From positions 29,275 through 68,586 of the forward strand of contig NZ_QAIL01000083.1 of NCBI RefSeq assembly GCF_003061025.1: a stretch of 39,312 nt of DNA, read 5' to 3'. The translations under genes and the position numbers were made by a program. Positions 1 through 8,541 of the stretch are shown in pieces (the first letter of the stretch is position 1; each line of letters starts with the position of its first letter). Below the pieces are notes generated by a model that did no database searches, was not told the origin of the DNA, and saw nothing but the letters and a program-made list of their open reading frames with translations. The stretch is from Pedobacter sp. HMWF019 (GTDB taxonomy: Bacteria > Bacteroidota > Bacteroidia > Sphingobacteriales > Sphingobacteriaceae).

Positions 1-2
1 AA

Positions 3-2495
3 ATCACCGGTACAGAAATTAAGACCAGATTTACCTCGGCACTGCCAGTTCAAAAAGCTTTTTTAAATTATACAATGGACACCACTTCCATACTGATGAA
101 CAGAAAATGGGAAAGTATAACAGTTCCGATCAAGAGCAATGAAATTGTTGCGCCGGCATTGCCTGAAGGTGTTACCATCTGGTACCTTTCCTTAACCGAC
201 GCAAGAGGTATGCAGGTTTCCGGTGAATTGCAGTGGTCAGAAAAAAAGCCCGGTTCAGTGGAAGAGTATAAGATTTACGCCGGAAGATATAAAGCTGTTT
301 TTAATACAGTCCCCAAACATACACCCAGCTCTAAAATCCCGGACGGTCCCCTGGCAGGAAACGGAGATATTGGGCTCAGCCTTGGTGGAACGCCAGATAA
401 GCTTCGGTTTTACATCGGTAAAAATGATTTCTGGCGAGCCTATCCAGTTTATCCGGGCGGCGGTATAGCCCTACCAGGATATTTGGAAATGAACATTAAA
501 GATCTGGACGGCGGAAAATATTATGCCGAAGAGCTTCTGGACAGTGCATTCATCAAAGGGAGATTTAGTACATCCAACCTTGATCTTTCTTTGAATACCT
601 GGGTAAGTGCAACAACAAATACAATAATCGCTGAACTCAACGCCAACCGGGCAACAACAATTGCACTAAAGTTGAAGGCTACAGAAGGAAATACCTCTAT
701 TTCTCCTTATGGAAAAACGGGCGATGTGATCTGGGTAACACGTTCTTTTGAAAACAGCCCTTTGCTGGACTGGCCGGCCCATATTGCTATGGCCTTAAAA
801 GTGATTGGAGGAACATTAGACCAAAACGGTACGTTGAGATTGAAGGCCGGTCAAAAAATACAGGTAAGCATCACCATATATACCAATCAAGACTGTAAAG
901 ATTGGAAAGAAAGATCTATACAGGAAGCGGCAGCAATGGATGAAAGCACTGTACAACAATTGAAAAGCGCACATCTGCAATGGTGGAAAGATTTCTGGAA
1001 CCGCTCTCAGATTTCAATAGGAGACACGACACTTGAAAAATACTATTATGCCTCCCAGTATCTTTTTGCCTCTTCGTCCCGCAAAGGAAAGTTCGCACCG
1101 GGTATCTGGGGGCCTTTTGTAACCAGAGACTCCACTTCCTGGGGTGGAGATTATCACCTCAATTACAATTATCAGGCACCTTACTGGGCGGCTTATTCTT
1201 CCAATTATATAGACCTGACGGATAACTTTGATCAGCCCCTGCTCGATTATATGGAGAAAGGAAAGCAACATGCAAAAGAACTGTTGGGTATAAGGGGAAT
1301 TTATTACCCGGTAGGCATAGGACCCAAAGGATTAGTTACTACCCGCTGGCCATTAAGCCCTCAGGAGATGCTTAAAAGATACGGAACAACAGATAATACC
1401 ATCGATGGGGGCTATAAATTCCTTGGCCAGAAGATCAATGCGGTGTTTAGTGTAGGCAATATGCTGATGCGGTTCTATAGCACTTATGATGAAGATTATG
1501 CCCGTAAAGTTTACCCCTATCTGCTGGAATGTGCCAATTTTTGGGAAGATTATTTGAAATATGAAAATGGTAAATATGTGATCTATATGGACCACTACGG
1601 TGAAGTGATGCCTAATCTAAGGAACAAAGGTATTTGGAAAGACCAGTTGGGAGATTTCAATTCAACGCTTTCTCTCGGCCTGGTCAAAATGCTCTTCAAA
1701 GGAATAGTAGACATGAGTACCTTTCTTCACAAGGATCAGCAGCGACAAGCAACATGGGGACAGATCCGAGACCATATGAGCCCTTTTCCTTTGGGTAAAA
1801 TAGAAGGGAGAATGAGTTTGAAAAGCGTAGAGAAAAGTCCTTCTACCTGGCACCAGGGCGTGATGGGCTTATCAAGAGTATCCATTCATGGTTTAATTCT
1901 TCCGGGTGGTGTTTGTGGACCGGTTACTGATTCTGCATTTAACCAGATCTTGCTGCAGGATGTAGCGCATTGGAAAGATAAAGCAAAGGAACCGGGAGAC
2001 TGGGGAAATACACTAGGTAATGGTATAGAGACCTGTTTTCCGGCAGCGGTAAGAGTAGGCTATCCTACAGATGAAATTATGGATTATTTAAAGGCGAGGA
2101 TTGCCAGACAATCTCTTCCCAACCTGTGGATCACGGCTGATGGTGGCGGTATGGAAACCCTGGCTGCAGTGCCACTTACACTCAATGAAATGCTACTGCA
2201 AAGTTACGAGGGTGTGATCCGGATTTTCCCCAACTGGAATAAAAATAAACCTGCAAGTTTTCATAAACTCAGGGCCTATGGTGCATTTGTTATCAGCAGC
2301 AGCCTGGAAAAAGGAAACATAAAAGAAGTCCGGATCTACAGTGAAAAAGGAAGGACCTGCATATTGGAAAATCCATGGCCAGGCCAGCATTTTCAAGTCA
2401 TCAGAAATGGACTAAAGGGAGAACAAGTCTATGGTAAAAGAATTGTTCTCCCCACGGCTGCACAAGAAGAACTCCTGTTAAAACCTTTCCTTTAA
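3..2495 (+). CDS. Six-hairpin (GH95-like) glycoside hydrolase, 5' end outside window
   Basis: The reading frame is open from base 3 through the first ATG at 75, so the gene almost certainly starts upstream and is partial here. Counting from the ATG at 75, residues ~1-55 look like the C-terminal end of another domain (key stretch APALPEG..IWYLSLTDARG). From ~residue 70 it resembles large six-hairpin glycosidases: an N-terminal beta-sandwich with the AGNGDIG motif (residues 94-100), then an (alpha/alpha)6 region with WGPFVTRD, WGGDYHLNYN and a late TADGGGMETLAAVP stretch. GH95 alpha-L-fucosidases and related polysaccharide-utilisation enzymes have this arrangement; the substrate cannot be read from the sequence. 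No signal peptide is visible because the true N-terminus is missing. Its stop codon overlaps the stop of the convergent gene (TTAA at 2492-2495). Being a glycosidase of this clan is fairly sure; the exact family is not. Confidence 0.72.
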   Translation: MTGTEIKTRFTSALPVQKAFLNYTMDTTSILMNRKWESITVPIKSNEIVAPALPEGVTIWYLSLTDARGMQVSGELQWSEKKPGSVEEYKIYAGRYKAVFNTVPKHTPSSKIPDGPLAGNGDIGLSLGGTPDKLRFYIGKNDFWRAYPVYPGGGIALPGYLEMNIKDLDGGKYYAEELLDSAFIKGRFSTSNLDLSLNTWVSATTNTIIAELNANRATTIALKLKATEGNTSISPYGKTGDVIWVTRSFENSPLLDWPAHIAMALKVIGGTLDQNGTLRLKAGQKIQVSITIYTNQDCKDWKERSIQEAAAMDESTVQQLKSAHLQWWKDFWNRSQISIGDTTLEKYYYASQYLFASSSRKGKFAPGIWGPFVTRDSTSWGGDYHLNYNYQAPYWAAYSSNYIDLTDNFDQPLLDYMEKGKQHAKELLGIRGIYYPVGIGPKGLVTTRWPLSPQEMLKRYGTTDNTIDGGYKFLGQKINAVFSVGNMLMRFYSTYDEDYARKVYPYLLECANFWEDYLKYENGKYVIYMDHYGEVMPNLRNKGIWKDQLGDFNSTLSLGLVKMLFKGIVDMSTFLHKDQQRQATWGQIRDHMSPFPLGKIEGRMSLKSVEKSPSTWHQGVMGLSRVSIHGLILPGGVCGPVTDSAFNQILLQDVAHWKDKAKEPGDWGNTLGNGIETCFPAAVRVGYPTDEIMDYLKARIARQSLPNLWITADGGGMETLAAVPLTLNEMLLQSYEGVIRIFPNWNKNKPASFHKLRAYGAFVISSSLEKGNIKEVRIYSEKGRTCILENPWPGQHFQVIRNGLKGEQVYGKRIVLPTAAQEELLLKPFL

Positions 2496-4138
2496 TAGAG
2501 TTCTTGCTCGTATTGTTCTACCATTCTGCCGGCGTCAAATTGCGGTACAATTTCTTTTGCCGCAGTTTTTAAAATATTTGTCCATTTCGCCTGGTCTGTA
2601 TAATATAGGGGCACCACCACCTGTTCCAGTTTATCCATCAAAGCAGCAGCTTCCTGTTTGTCTTTATCTGCATCACTCAGTTCATCTGTCGCTGGCTGGA
2701 TGACGAAAGCATTTTCCAGATCTTTTGCAAATTCCGGTACCCATCCATCGGGCATTGAAAGGTTGATACTACCATTCATAGCAGCAGCCATTCCGCTGGT
2801 GCCAGAGGCTTCCCGATACATTTTTGGATTGTTGAGCCACACATCAGAACCTTTTTTTAGTAAGGCAGACAAGCCCAGTTCGTAGCCAGTCAATACCGCA
2901 CAATTCTTTAAGGGTTTAGCACTGCGGATGATCTGGTTGAACAAATCAATGGCCCCCTGGTCTTCAGGATAGGGCTTTCCAGCCCATATCACTTGTACGG
3001 GATATTCTGCATTGTTGATGAGTTTTACAAATCTTTCCCAGTTCCTCATTAAAAGGTCGGCTCGTTTATAAGCGGCAAAGCGCCTAGCCCAGACCAGGGT
3101 TAGCACATTGGGATCAAATAATTTTCCACACTGGTCCGCTACTGTTTTAAAGAGGCGGGCCTTCATTTCTTTCTTAACCAGCTGGATTTGTTCCTGCTCA
3201 CCAGTTTCCAATGCCAGTTCAAAAGATTCCTCTTTCCAGTAGGTTTTGTTTTGTGCATTGGTAATTGAAATGATCTCACAGATATTCGGGTAATGCCCCC
3301 ACATTTCCCTCGCGACTTCGCCATGTAATTTGGAAACCCCATTTGCTTTTCTGGCAAAACGGAGGGAAGCAAGTGTGTAATTCAAGTCATTACCTTCTAT
3401 ACCCAGAATATATTTTACCTCGTGGTCCTGTAAATGGTAAAAGAAAGACATTTCTTTCAGGAGGTCAAAACGGTGTGACTCATTTCCAGCAAGTTCAGGT
3501 GTATGGGTGGTAAATACCACTCTTTTCTTAACTTCATCCAGGCTTTGGTATTTAGAATAGAGGTAAAAATTTAAGGGCAGAGAATGCCCCTCATTCATAT
3601 GATAAACATCTACAGGGAACTGAAGTACATCCAGCAGCATAGCCCCACCTATACCCAATACCATAGATTGTGCAATTCGGGTCGACTCATTAGAATCATA
3701 AAGACGGTGTGTAATCGATCTGGAAACCTCGTCATTCTCTTCTACGTCTGTACTCAGTAGGAATACTGGAGCAGAGCCAAATGTTTCCGGCTTTAACAGG
3801 TAGGCTTTGATATGGACAGGCGCATCATGGACAGGAATGGTAAAAGTAATTCCTGTATCCTGCAAAAAGCAAGGATCCTTCTCTACATAAAAAGGTTTCA
3901 TATCGGCATCGGTATCCCGAAACTGGTCATAATACCCATATTTCCAAAGCATCCCGATGCCGATAGTGGGGTGTTTCAGTTCGAAAGCGCTCCGCATATG
4001 CGAGCCTGCCAGAAAACCAAGCCCTCCGCTGTATATTTTTAAAGATTGATCTATGGCAAATTCCATAGAAAAATAAGCAATGGTTTTATTGTACTTCTCA
4101 TTGGGTTGATACCCGAAAATCTGTTCTTTACTGATCAT
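2492..4138 (-). CDS. glgP: Alpha-glucan phosphorylase-like protein (GT35, short form)
   Basis: A 548-residue member of the GT35 glycogen/starch phosphorylase family, shorter than the ~800 residues of classical GlgP and like the short alpha-glucan phosphorylases. The N-terminus has AYFSMEFAI and YSGGLGFLAGSH, the conserved first block of the short family; residues ~330-360 carry LVWARRFAAYKRADLL; the PLP-site block EASGTSGM is at residues ~443-450. Family knowledge: GT35 enzymes release glucose-1-phosphate from alpha-1,4-glucans using a pyridoxal phosphate bound to a Lys just after GTSGM or GTGNM. Here that position (451) is Ala, followed by two more Ala, confirmed in the DNA near 2780-2791. 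So either this protein lacks PLP or is no longer a standard phosphorylase. Start: ATG at 4138, first in frame with the conserved block. It is cytoplasmic and monocistronic, divergent from queD. Confidence 0.8.
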   Translation of the reverse strand: MISKEQIFGYQPNEKYNKTIAYFSMEFAIDQSLKIYSGGLGFLAGSHMRSAFELKHPTIGIGMLWKYGYYDQFRDTDADMKPFYVEKDPCFLQDTGITFTIPVHDAPVHIKAYLLKPETFGSAPVFLLSTDVEENDEVSRSITHRLYDSNESTRIAQSMVLGIGGAMLLDVLQFPVDVYHMNEGHSLPLNFYLYSKYQSLDEVKKRVVFTTHTPELAGNESHRFDLLKEMSFFYHLQDHEVKYILGIEGNDLNYTLASLRFARKANGVSKLHGEVAREMWGHYPNICEIISITNAQNKTYWKEESFELALETGEQEQIQLVKKEMKARLFKTVADQCGKLFDPNVLTLVWARRFAAYKRADLLMRNWERFVKLINNAEYPVQVIWAGKPYPEDQGAIDLFNQIIRSAKPLKNCAVLTGYELGLSALLKKGSDVWLNNPKMYREASGTSGMAAAMNGSINLSMPDGWVPEFAKDLENAFVIQPATDELSDADKDKQEAAALMDKLEQVVVPLYYTDQAKWTNILKTAAKEIVPQFDAGRMVEQYEQELY

Positions 4139-4276
4139 ATTTAGATGGATATATGGTGTGGCCGATGTTAAAAAACTGCTATTAACATAAGGTTTTTTTA
4201 CTATTAAACCTATTAGTGACGCAGATCATTTTTTTATAAACCAAGATTCTACAATTTGCGGCACACGATTAACAAA

Positions 4277-4633
4277 ATGATTATCTATAAGAGTTTTACA
4301 TTTGATTCTGCCCATTACTTGCCTGAAGTCCAAAAAGGACATAAATGTGGTAATATGCATGGTCATACTTATTCGCTTAAGGTCTTTGTGTCTGGCGAAA
4401 TCGATCCGGTAACCTGTTGGTTTATGGACTTTGAGGATTTAAAAAATACCATCAATCCGGTCATAGCCCGTCTTGATCATCAGGTTTTAAACGAAATTGA
4501 AGGTCTGGAAAATCCTACTACAGAAAACGTGGTGATCTGGATATGGAACCAGATTTATAGCCGCCTCCCTGAACTGGTTAAACTGGAATTAAGTGAAACC
4601 CCGGGATCTGGAGTAATCTACGAAGGCAGATAA
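4277..4633 (+). CDS. queD: 6-carboxy-tetrahydropterin synthase / PTPS family (QueD-like)
   Basis: A 118-residue protein of the 6-pyruvoyl-tetrahydropterin synthase family, the length expected of QueD. The zinc ligands are visible as His13 (FDSAHYL), His28 and His30 (MHGHTY), and the catalytic Cys24 lies in GHKCGNMHGH. A LDHQVLN stretch and a late SETPGSG provide the usual Asp-His and Glu residues. Family knowledge: it converts dihydroneopterin triphosphate to 6-carboxytetrahydropterin in queuosine synthesis; paralogues act in biopterin synthesis, which sequence alone does not exclude. The frame extends upstream to a TTG at 4256, but the ATG at 4277 places MIIYKSFTF at the normal N-terminus. 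The gene ends directly against the next, convergent gene with no spacer. Confidence 0.88.
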   Translation: MIIYKSFTFDSAHYLPEVQKGHKCGNMHGHTYSLKVFVSGEIDPVTCWFMDFEDLKNTINPVIARLDHQVLNEIEGLENPTTENVVIWIWNQIYSRLPELVKLELSETPGSGVIYEGR

Positions 4634-4843
4634 TTATTTACTGAGTTCCTTTTCATAAGAATCTACTCTGGCATTGATGCTGGTCTTCAGCTGGTCGAGG
4701 TCCCTGCCTTCCAGCTTGGCCAATATTTGTGCCTGAATGTCCAGTAAGGTATTGATTCTAGCTGTGTTTTTTGCAGATTGCAAGAGTAAAGTATTTAAAA
4801 CTTCAGCATAATTCTTTAAATCACTCTCGTTAAAAGTTCCCAT
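4634..4843 (-). CDS. Small helical protein of unknown function
   Basis: A 69-residue ORF that I do not recognise. The composition (MGTFNESDLKNYAEVL, then heptad-like leucine/isoleucine spacing and a charged C-terminus) suggests a soluble, all-helical, possibly coiled-coil protein without signal peptide or membrane segment. Its stop codon begins at the base after the queD stop, with no spacing, which argues that both frames are maintained. The ATG at 4843 is preceded by an AT-rich stretch without a Shine-Dalgarno, as usual in Bacteroidota. It fills an interval where no other frame looks coding. Function cannot be inferred from context. Confidence 0.6.
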   Translation of the reverse strand: MGTFNESDLKNYAEVLNTLLLQSAKNTARINTLLDIQAQILAKLEGRDLDQLKTSINARVDSYEKELSK

Positions 4844-4923
4844 AGTATCTTATTTTATTTTGAAGATAACAACAGTTGCTTTACCTGATTGTTTTGATGC
4901 TTTTGTAAATGCCTGCTATAAAA

Positions 4924-4954
4924 TTTGAAATTCTGGCAATTAAATAGAACTTTG
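4924..4954 (+). promoter_or_regulatory. Bacteroidota-type promoter for dgt
   Basis: A TTTG box at 4924-4927 and GAACTTTG at 4947-4954 are separated by 19 bases, close to the Bacteroidota -33 TTTG / -7 TAnnTTTG consensus (one mismatch in the -7 box). Transcription would begin about 20 bases before the dgt ATG, giving a very short leader. Confidence 0.55.
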
Positions 4955-4977
4955 CCCTCAATTTAAGGAATGCAACT

Positions 4978-6324
4978 ATGATGAAATGGGAGAAGCTATT
5001 ATCCGCCAAACGCTGGGGAAATGAAGACAGGTTTAAAGGTAACCAAAAAGAAGCCAGGTCAGAATTTCAGCGTGATTATGACAGGATTATCTTCTCATCT
5101 CCTTTCAGAAGGCTGCAGAACAAGACCCAGGTTTTTCCTTTGCCGGGAAGTGTTTTTGTTCATAACCGTTTGACCCATAGTCTGGAAGTTGCCAGTGTGG
5201 GCCGTTCCCTGGGGAGCATCTTTTACAATAAGATGAAAGATATACACCCGGATATTGATGATACCTGTCCACTGCTGATTGAGGCTGGAAATATTATTGC
5301 TTCAGCCTGTCTCGCACATGATCTGGGTAATCCCGCTTTCGGGCATTCTGGAGAATCGGCTATTTCTCATTATTTTACGACCGGCGACGGAAAGGTCTAT
5401 CAGTCGCAGGTCACCGAAAGTCAATGGCAAGACCTGATCAATTTTGAGGGAAATGCAAATGCCTTAAGAATTCTGACCCATCCATTTGCTGGTAAAGGCA
5501 CGGGAGGCTTTGCTTTAACCTATGCCACGTTAGCTTCTATTGCCAAATACCCCTGCGCATCCATCGCAGGTCACAATAAGAAAAATATCTTCACCAAGAA
5601 ATATGGATTTTTTCAATCTGAACAAATTGGCTTTGAAAAGATCGCCGTTGAAATGGATCTGATCAAGGTACAGGACGAACCTTTGATTTATAAAAGACAT
5701 CCCCTTGTTTACCTGGTGGAGGCCGCAGATGACATCTGCTACAATATCATTGACCTGGAAGATGCCCATCGTTTAAAGATCCTGTCTTATAAGGAAGTGG
5801 AAACCCTATTGCTGCCTTTGTGTAACGATGCCCAGCTGCCGGCCCGTTTGGCCGAAATGGAAGATGACGATGCAAAGATCACTTTAATGCGCGCAAAATC
5901 CATTAGTACCCTGATCTGGCAATGCTCTAACGTATTCTATCAGGAACAGGAAAGCATTCTTGGTGGTCATTTTAACCAAAGTTTGATGGATGCGATTGAA
6001 GAGCCCTATTTATCAGTGATGAAAGAAATTGAGCGAATTTCGATTAAAAAAATCTATAACTACCATTCCGTGGTGCAAATTGAAGTGGCTGGATATCAGG
6101 TTATGGGCGGATTATTGGAAGAATTTATTCCTGCTTACCTCCAGAACGAATCCAAGTACCATAAAAAGCTGGTAGAACTGATCCCAAAACAATTCCTTAC
6201 CCAACAAACCGATGCTTATACTAAGATCCAATGTGTGCTTGATTTTGTTTCTGGTATGACCGATATCTATGCGGTAGAATTGTTCAGGAAAATTAAAGGT
6301 ATCTCTTTTCCTTCGATGAGTTAA
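4978..6324 (+). CDS. dgt: Deoxyguanosinetriphosphate triphosphohydrolase (dGTPase)
   Basis: A 448-residue HD-superfamily dNTPase. The conserved N-terminal block is clear: RDYDRIIFSSPFRRLQNKTQVFPL, then HNRLTHSLEV (His62 and His67) and the HD signature in CLAHDLGNPAFGHSGE (His114-Asp115), which bind the catalytic metal. A later VYLVEAADDICYNIIDLEDA block supplies the further Asp. Family knowledge: Dgt hydrolyses dGTP to deoxyguanosine and triphosphate, influencing dNTP pools. The length and C-terminal part match the long bacterial dGTPase type. Two adjacent ATGs (4978 and 4981) are possible starts; both sit just downstream of a good promoter. The following glycosylase gene begins 25 bases after the stop, so the two may be co-transcribed. 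Confidence 0.93.
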   Translation: MMKWEKLLSAKRWGNEDRFKGNQKEARSEFQRDYDRIIFSSPFRRLQNKTQVFPLPGSVFVHNRLTHSLEVASVGRSLGSIFYNKMKDIHPDIDDTCPLLIEAGNIIASACLAHDLGNPAFGHSGESAISHYFTTGDGKVYQSQVTESQWQDLINFEGNANALRILTHPFAGKGTGGFALTYATLASIAKYPCASIAGHNKKNIFTKKYGFFQSEQIGFEKIAVEMDLIKVQDEPLIYKRHPLVYLVEAADDICYNIIDLEDAHRLKILSYKEVETLLLPLCNDAQLPARLAEMEDDDAKITLMRAKSISTLIWQCSNVFYQEQESILGGHFNQSLMDAIEEPYLSVMKEIERISIKKIYNYHSVVQIEVAGYQVMGGLLEEFIPAYLQNESKYHKKLVELIPKQFLTQQTDAYTKIQCVLDFVSGMTDIYAVELFRKIKGISFPSMS

Positions 6325-6349
6325 ATATTCAAACTATAACCCATATCCC

Positions 6350-7036
6350 GTGAAAGCAACATTTGCAGAAAAAGTTCTTGCTTTTTATAAACAACTTGGT
6401 GTTTTCCAGTGGCTTCCGGAGGGGATAGAGGTTCTCAATCCGTATAAGGATGGATCAGCTACCTATGAACTCGCTGCGCGGTTTTATGAGAAATTCTATG
6501 CAGATACTGCATCCAGATACCTCATCATCGGGATTAATCCCGGAAGGTTTGGTGGCGCAGTTACAGGGGTGCCTTTTACGGATCCAAAGCGTTATATAGA
6601 GCAATGTGGGCTGGAATACAATGGGGTAATGACGCACGAGCCTTCTTCGGTATTTGTCTATGAAATGATTGATGCTTTTGCAGGTCCGGCCGTATTTTAT
6701 AAGCAGTTTTACATCAATTCGATGTTTCCGCTTGCCCTTACCTATAAAGGGAAGAATTATAATTATTATGACAGCGCTGAACTGAGTAAGCTCTTGAGAC
6801 CCGCTATCATAGAGAATCTTAAACAGCAGATCTCTTTAGGAACGGCACAGGATATTTGCTTTTGCCTTGGTAAGAAGAATTATGAATTTTTGCAGAAGTT
6901 GAATCAGGAGCATCAGTTCTTTAAGCAGATTATTCCTCTGGAACACCCAAGGTATATTGTGCAGTATCGAAGTAAAGATAAAGCTGCCTTCATTGAAAAG
7001 TACCTCAGGGCTTTTCAATCTGTTGGTGTTAAGTAA
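6350..7036 (+). CDS. SMUG-like uracil-DNA glycosylase family protein (DUF4918-type)
   Basis: A 228-residue protein with the active-site block GINPGRFGGAVTGVPFTDPKR at residues 61-81, which closely mirrors the GMNPG...TGVPFG motif of SMUG1 glycosylases. A second motif, LEHPRY near residue 196, matches the family His in the HPS/HPR loop, and YINSMFPLAL supplies the central region. Family knowledge: SMUG-like enzymes excise uracil or oxidised pyrimidines in base-excision repair; the Bacteroidota group is often annotated as DUF4918. The start is a GTG at 6350, giving MKATFAEKV; no ATG precedes the conserved region at a sensible position. It follows dgt closely, and together they suit nucleotide-pool and DNA maintenance, although that link is inference. 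Confidence 0.82.
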   Translation: MKATFAEKVLAFYKQLGVFQWLPEGIEVLNPYKDGSATYELAARFYEKFYADTASRYLIIGINPGRFGGAVTGVPFTDPKRYIEQCGLEYNGVMTHEPSSVFVYEMIDAFAGPAVFYKQFYINSMFPLALTYKGKNYNYYDSAELSKLLRPAIIENLKQQISLGTAQDICFCLGKKNYEFLQKLNQEHQFFKQIIPLEHPRYIVQYRSKDKAAFIEKYLRAFQSVGVK

Positions 7037-7125
7037 TCGTTGTTTTTTTAAAAATGAATAGGGGTAAAGCAGCAGCAGGTTGTCTCACCCAAAAGAACGA
7101 TCATTTATTTAAAAAATCACAAAAA

Positions 7126-7695
7126 ATGAAAACCACTAGATTATCTTTAATTGTTGCTTTATTAGGCCTGAGCTTTTTTTCTGCAAAAGCTCAGAATTCC
7201 GACTTTAACTTCGGTATTAAAGCAGGTGTGAACTATGGAACTCTACCTTCGGGTTTAAAAGAACTGAGTGATAAAGCCGGGAAAGCAGGTTTTAACATCG
7301 GCGTATTTGCCCGCGCTGGAAAAGACCTATACGTACAACCAGAGGTTAATTTTTCTACTTTTGGTAGTAAGTATACTCTGGGTTCAAAAGAATATGAGCC
7401 AAAATTCAGACAAGTGAATGTACCGTTGATGATCGGTTACAAACTGATCAACACGGCGAACCTGAATTTCAGACTTTCAGCCGGTCCTGATTTTAGTTAT
7501 AATCTGAATAAACCGGAAGCACCTCAGAATTTTAGCTATAAGAGAGTAAATATGGGTGGGGTGATCAATGCAGGTGTGGATATCGGCAACATTACCATAG
7601 ATGCCCGTTATACGCACGGATTTACCAAGATCAATAAAGGCCTGGATGAAAAAACTGGTTTATTTAATCTTTCTGTCGGGTTTAAAATTTTCTAG
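7126..7695 (+). CDS. Outer-membrane beta-barrel protein (porin-like)
   Basis: A 189-residue secreted protein. The ATG at 7126 gives a clear Sec signal peptide (MKTTRLSLIVALLGLSFFS ending AKAQ), so I prefer it to the upstream ATG at 7054 that would add 24 residues ahead of the signal. The mature part has alternating aromatic/hydrophobic strands typical of an eight-stranded barrel: FNFGIKAGVNYG, DLYVQPEVNFS, VNVPLMIGYKL, FRLSAGPDFSY and a final Phe (LSVGFKIF), the outer-membrane insertion signature. Family knowledge: such small barrels (OMP_b-brl_2/PorT-like) are common in Bacteroidota and mostly uncharacterised. It is followed by a strong terminator. Confidence 0.8.
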   Translation: MKTTRLSLIVALLGLSFFSAKAQNSDFNFGIKAGVNYGTLPSGLKELSDKAGKAGFNIGVFARAGKDLYVQPEVNFSTFGSKYTLGSKEYEPKFRQVNVPLMIGYKLINTANLNFRLSAGPDFSYNLNKPEAPQNFSYKRVNMGGVINAGVDIGNITIDARYTHGFTKINKGLDEKTGLFNLSVGFKIF

Positions 7696-7714
7696 AGCTT
7701 AAACAGCTGTAAAT

Positions 7715-7757
7715 AAAAGGAGGTATCAAAATTTGGGATACCTCCTTTTTATTTTTT
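7715..7757. terminator. Strong bidirectional intrinsic terminator
   Basis: A perfect 13-base stem (AAAAGGAGGTATC at 7715-7727 with its complement at 7737-7749) and a 9-base loop, followed by a T-rich run. The A-rich left flank makes it usable from both strands, serving the beta-barrel gene and the convergent DUF1269 gene. Confidence 0.88.
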
Positions 7758-7776
7758 TACCAGATTTCTCATACAA

Positions 7777-8541
7777 TTAACGGTTTTTCCTGACTTCTTC
7801 CAGTCTTGTTTTTTGCTCCGTTAAACGTTTCTGTAATTTTGCCTTTTTTTCTTCATTCTGTTCTTGTTCTGTATCACCGGCAGTATGAATCCATTCATGA
7901 TATTGTTTTTCCTGCTGTTCTGCATTACTGTTGAGCTTTTTTTGCAGGGCTTCACGCTGTTTTTTAAGATCAGTAAGGGTGTTTTTCCAATCGGCTTTTT
8001 CGGTGCCTTCTGTATCCAGGATCTTTGATTCTGCTTCCTGTATAGCTTTATTGATCTTATGGAGTTCTGTTTGCGCCGGAAGATAGACTTCATCATTGAC
8101 ATTGAAGCGTTTCAGATCTGAGGTTATGGGGAGAAGAACTGAATTAACAGGTGTTTCCCAATCTTCCCATACATGTGCAAGCAGGACAGATTTGCCTTTA
8201 GGTATTTGTGAGGACACGGTATCCAGATAGTCGGAAACATCTTCCGCTTTTAAGGTTTCTCCAGCGGATCCGGCAAGCATGCCACCGGCCACACCAACAA
8301 TAAAACCCAGTGGGCCGGCAAGTAAACCAATCAATCCACCAAGTAAGCCTCCACTGATCACGCCTGTACCTTCTGTTTTATCTTTCGCAGACCGGATAGC
8401 GGTCTTGCCAGACTCATCCTTGCTGAGGACATAGGTTTCGCCAAGTGAAATATCTTTTGTTAAATCCAGTTGTTGTAAAGCTTGTAAACCAGTAAATGCC
8501 TCAACTTCACTATTGAAAAGGGCTTGAATCATTTTTTCCAT
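7777..8541 (-). CDS. DUF1269 family protein with charged coiled-coil tail
   Basis: A 254-residue protein. The N-terminal half resembles DUF1269/stress-protein-like proteins: MIQALFNSEVEAFTGLQALQ, then a glycine-rich hydrophobic hairpin at residues ~61-95 (SGGLLGGLIGLLAGPLGFIVG) of the glycine-zipper type that probably inserts into or contacts the membrane. The second half (~residue 150 to the end) is strongly charged, rich in Lys, Glu and Gln, and predicted to form a long coiled coil. The function of the family is unknown; a role in envelope stress is only a guess. Start: ATG at 8541 (a second Met three codons on is also possible). It ends into the shared terminator. Confidence 0.75.
   Translation of the reverse strand: MEKMIQALFNSEVEAFTGLQALQQLDLTKDISLGETYVLSKDESGKTAIRSAKDKTEGTGVISGGLLGGLIGLLAGPLGFIVGVAGGMLAGSAGETLKAEDVSDYLDTVSSQIPKGKSVLLAHVWEDWETPVNSVLLPITSDLKRFNVNDEVYLPAQTELHKINKAIQEAESKILDTEGTEKADWKNTLTDLKKQREALQKKLNSNAEQQEKQYHEWIHTAGDTEQEQNEEKKAKLQKRLTEQKTRLEEVRKNR

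Noticed and set aside
7054-7125. Upstream ATG extension of the small beta-barrel protein
   Set aside because: It would put 24 residues before an evident signal peptide; the ATG at 7126 is the natural start.
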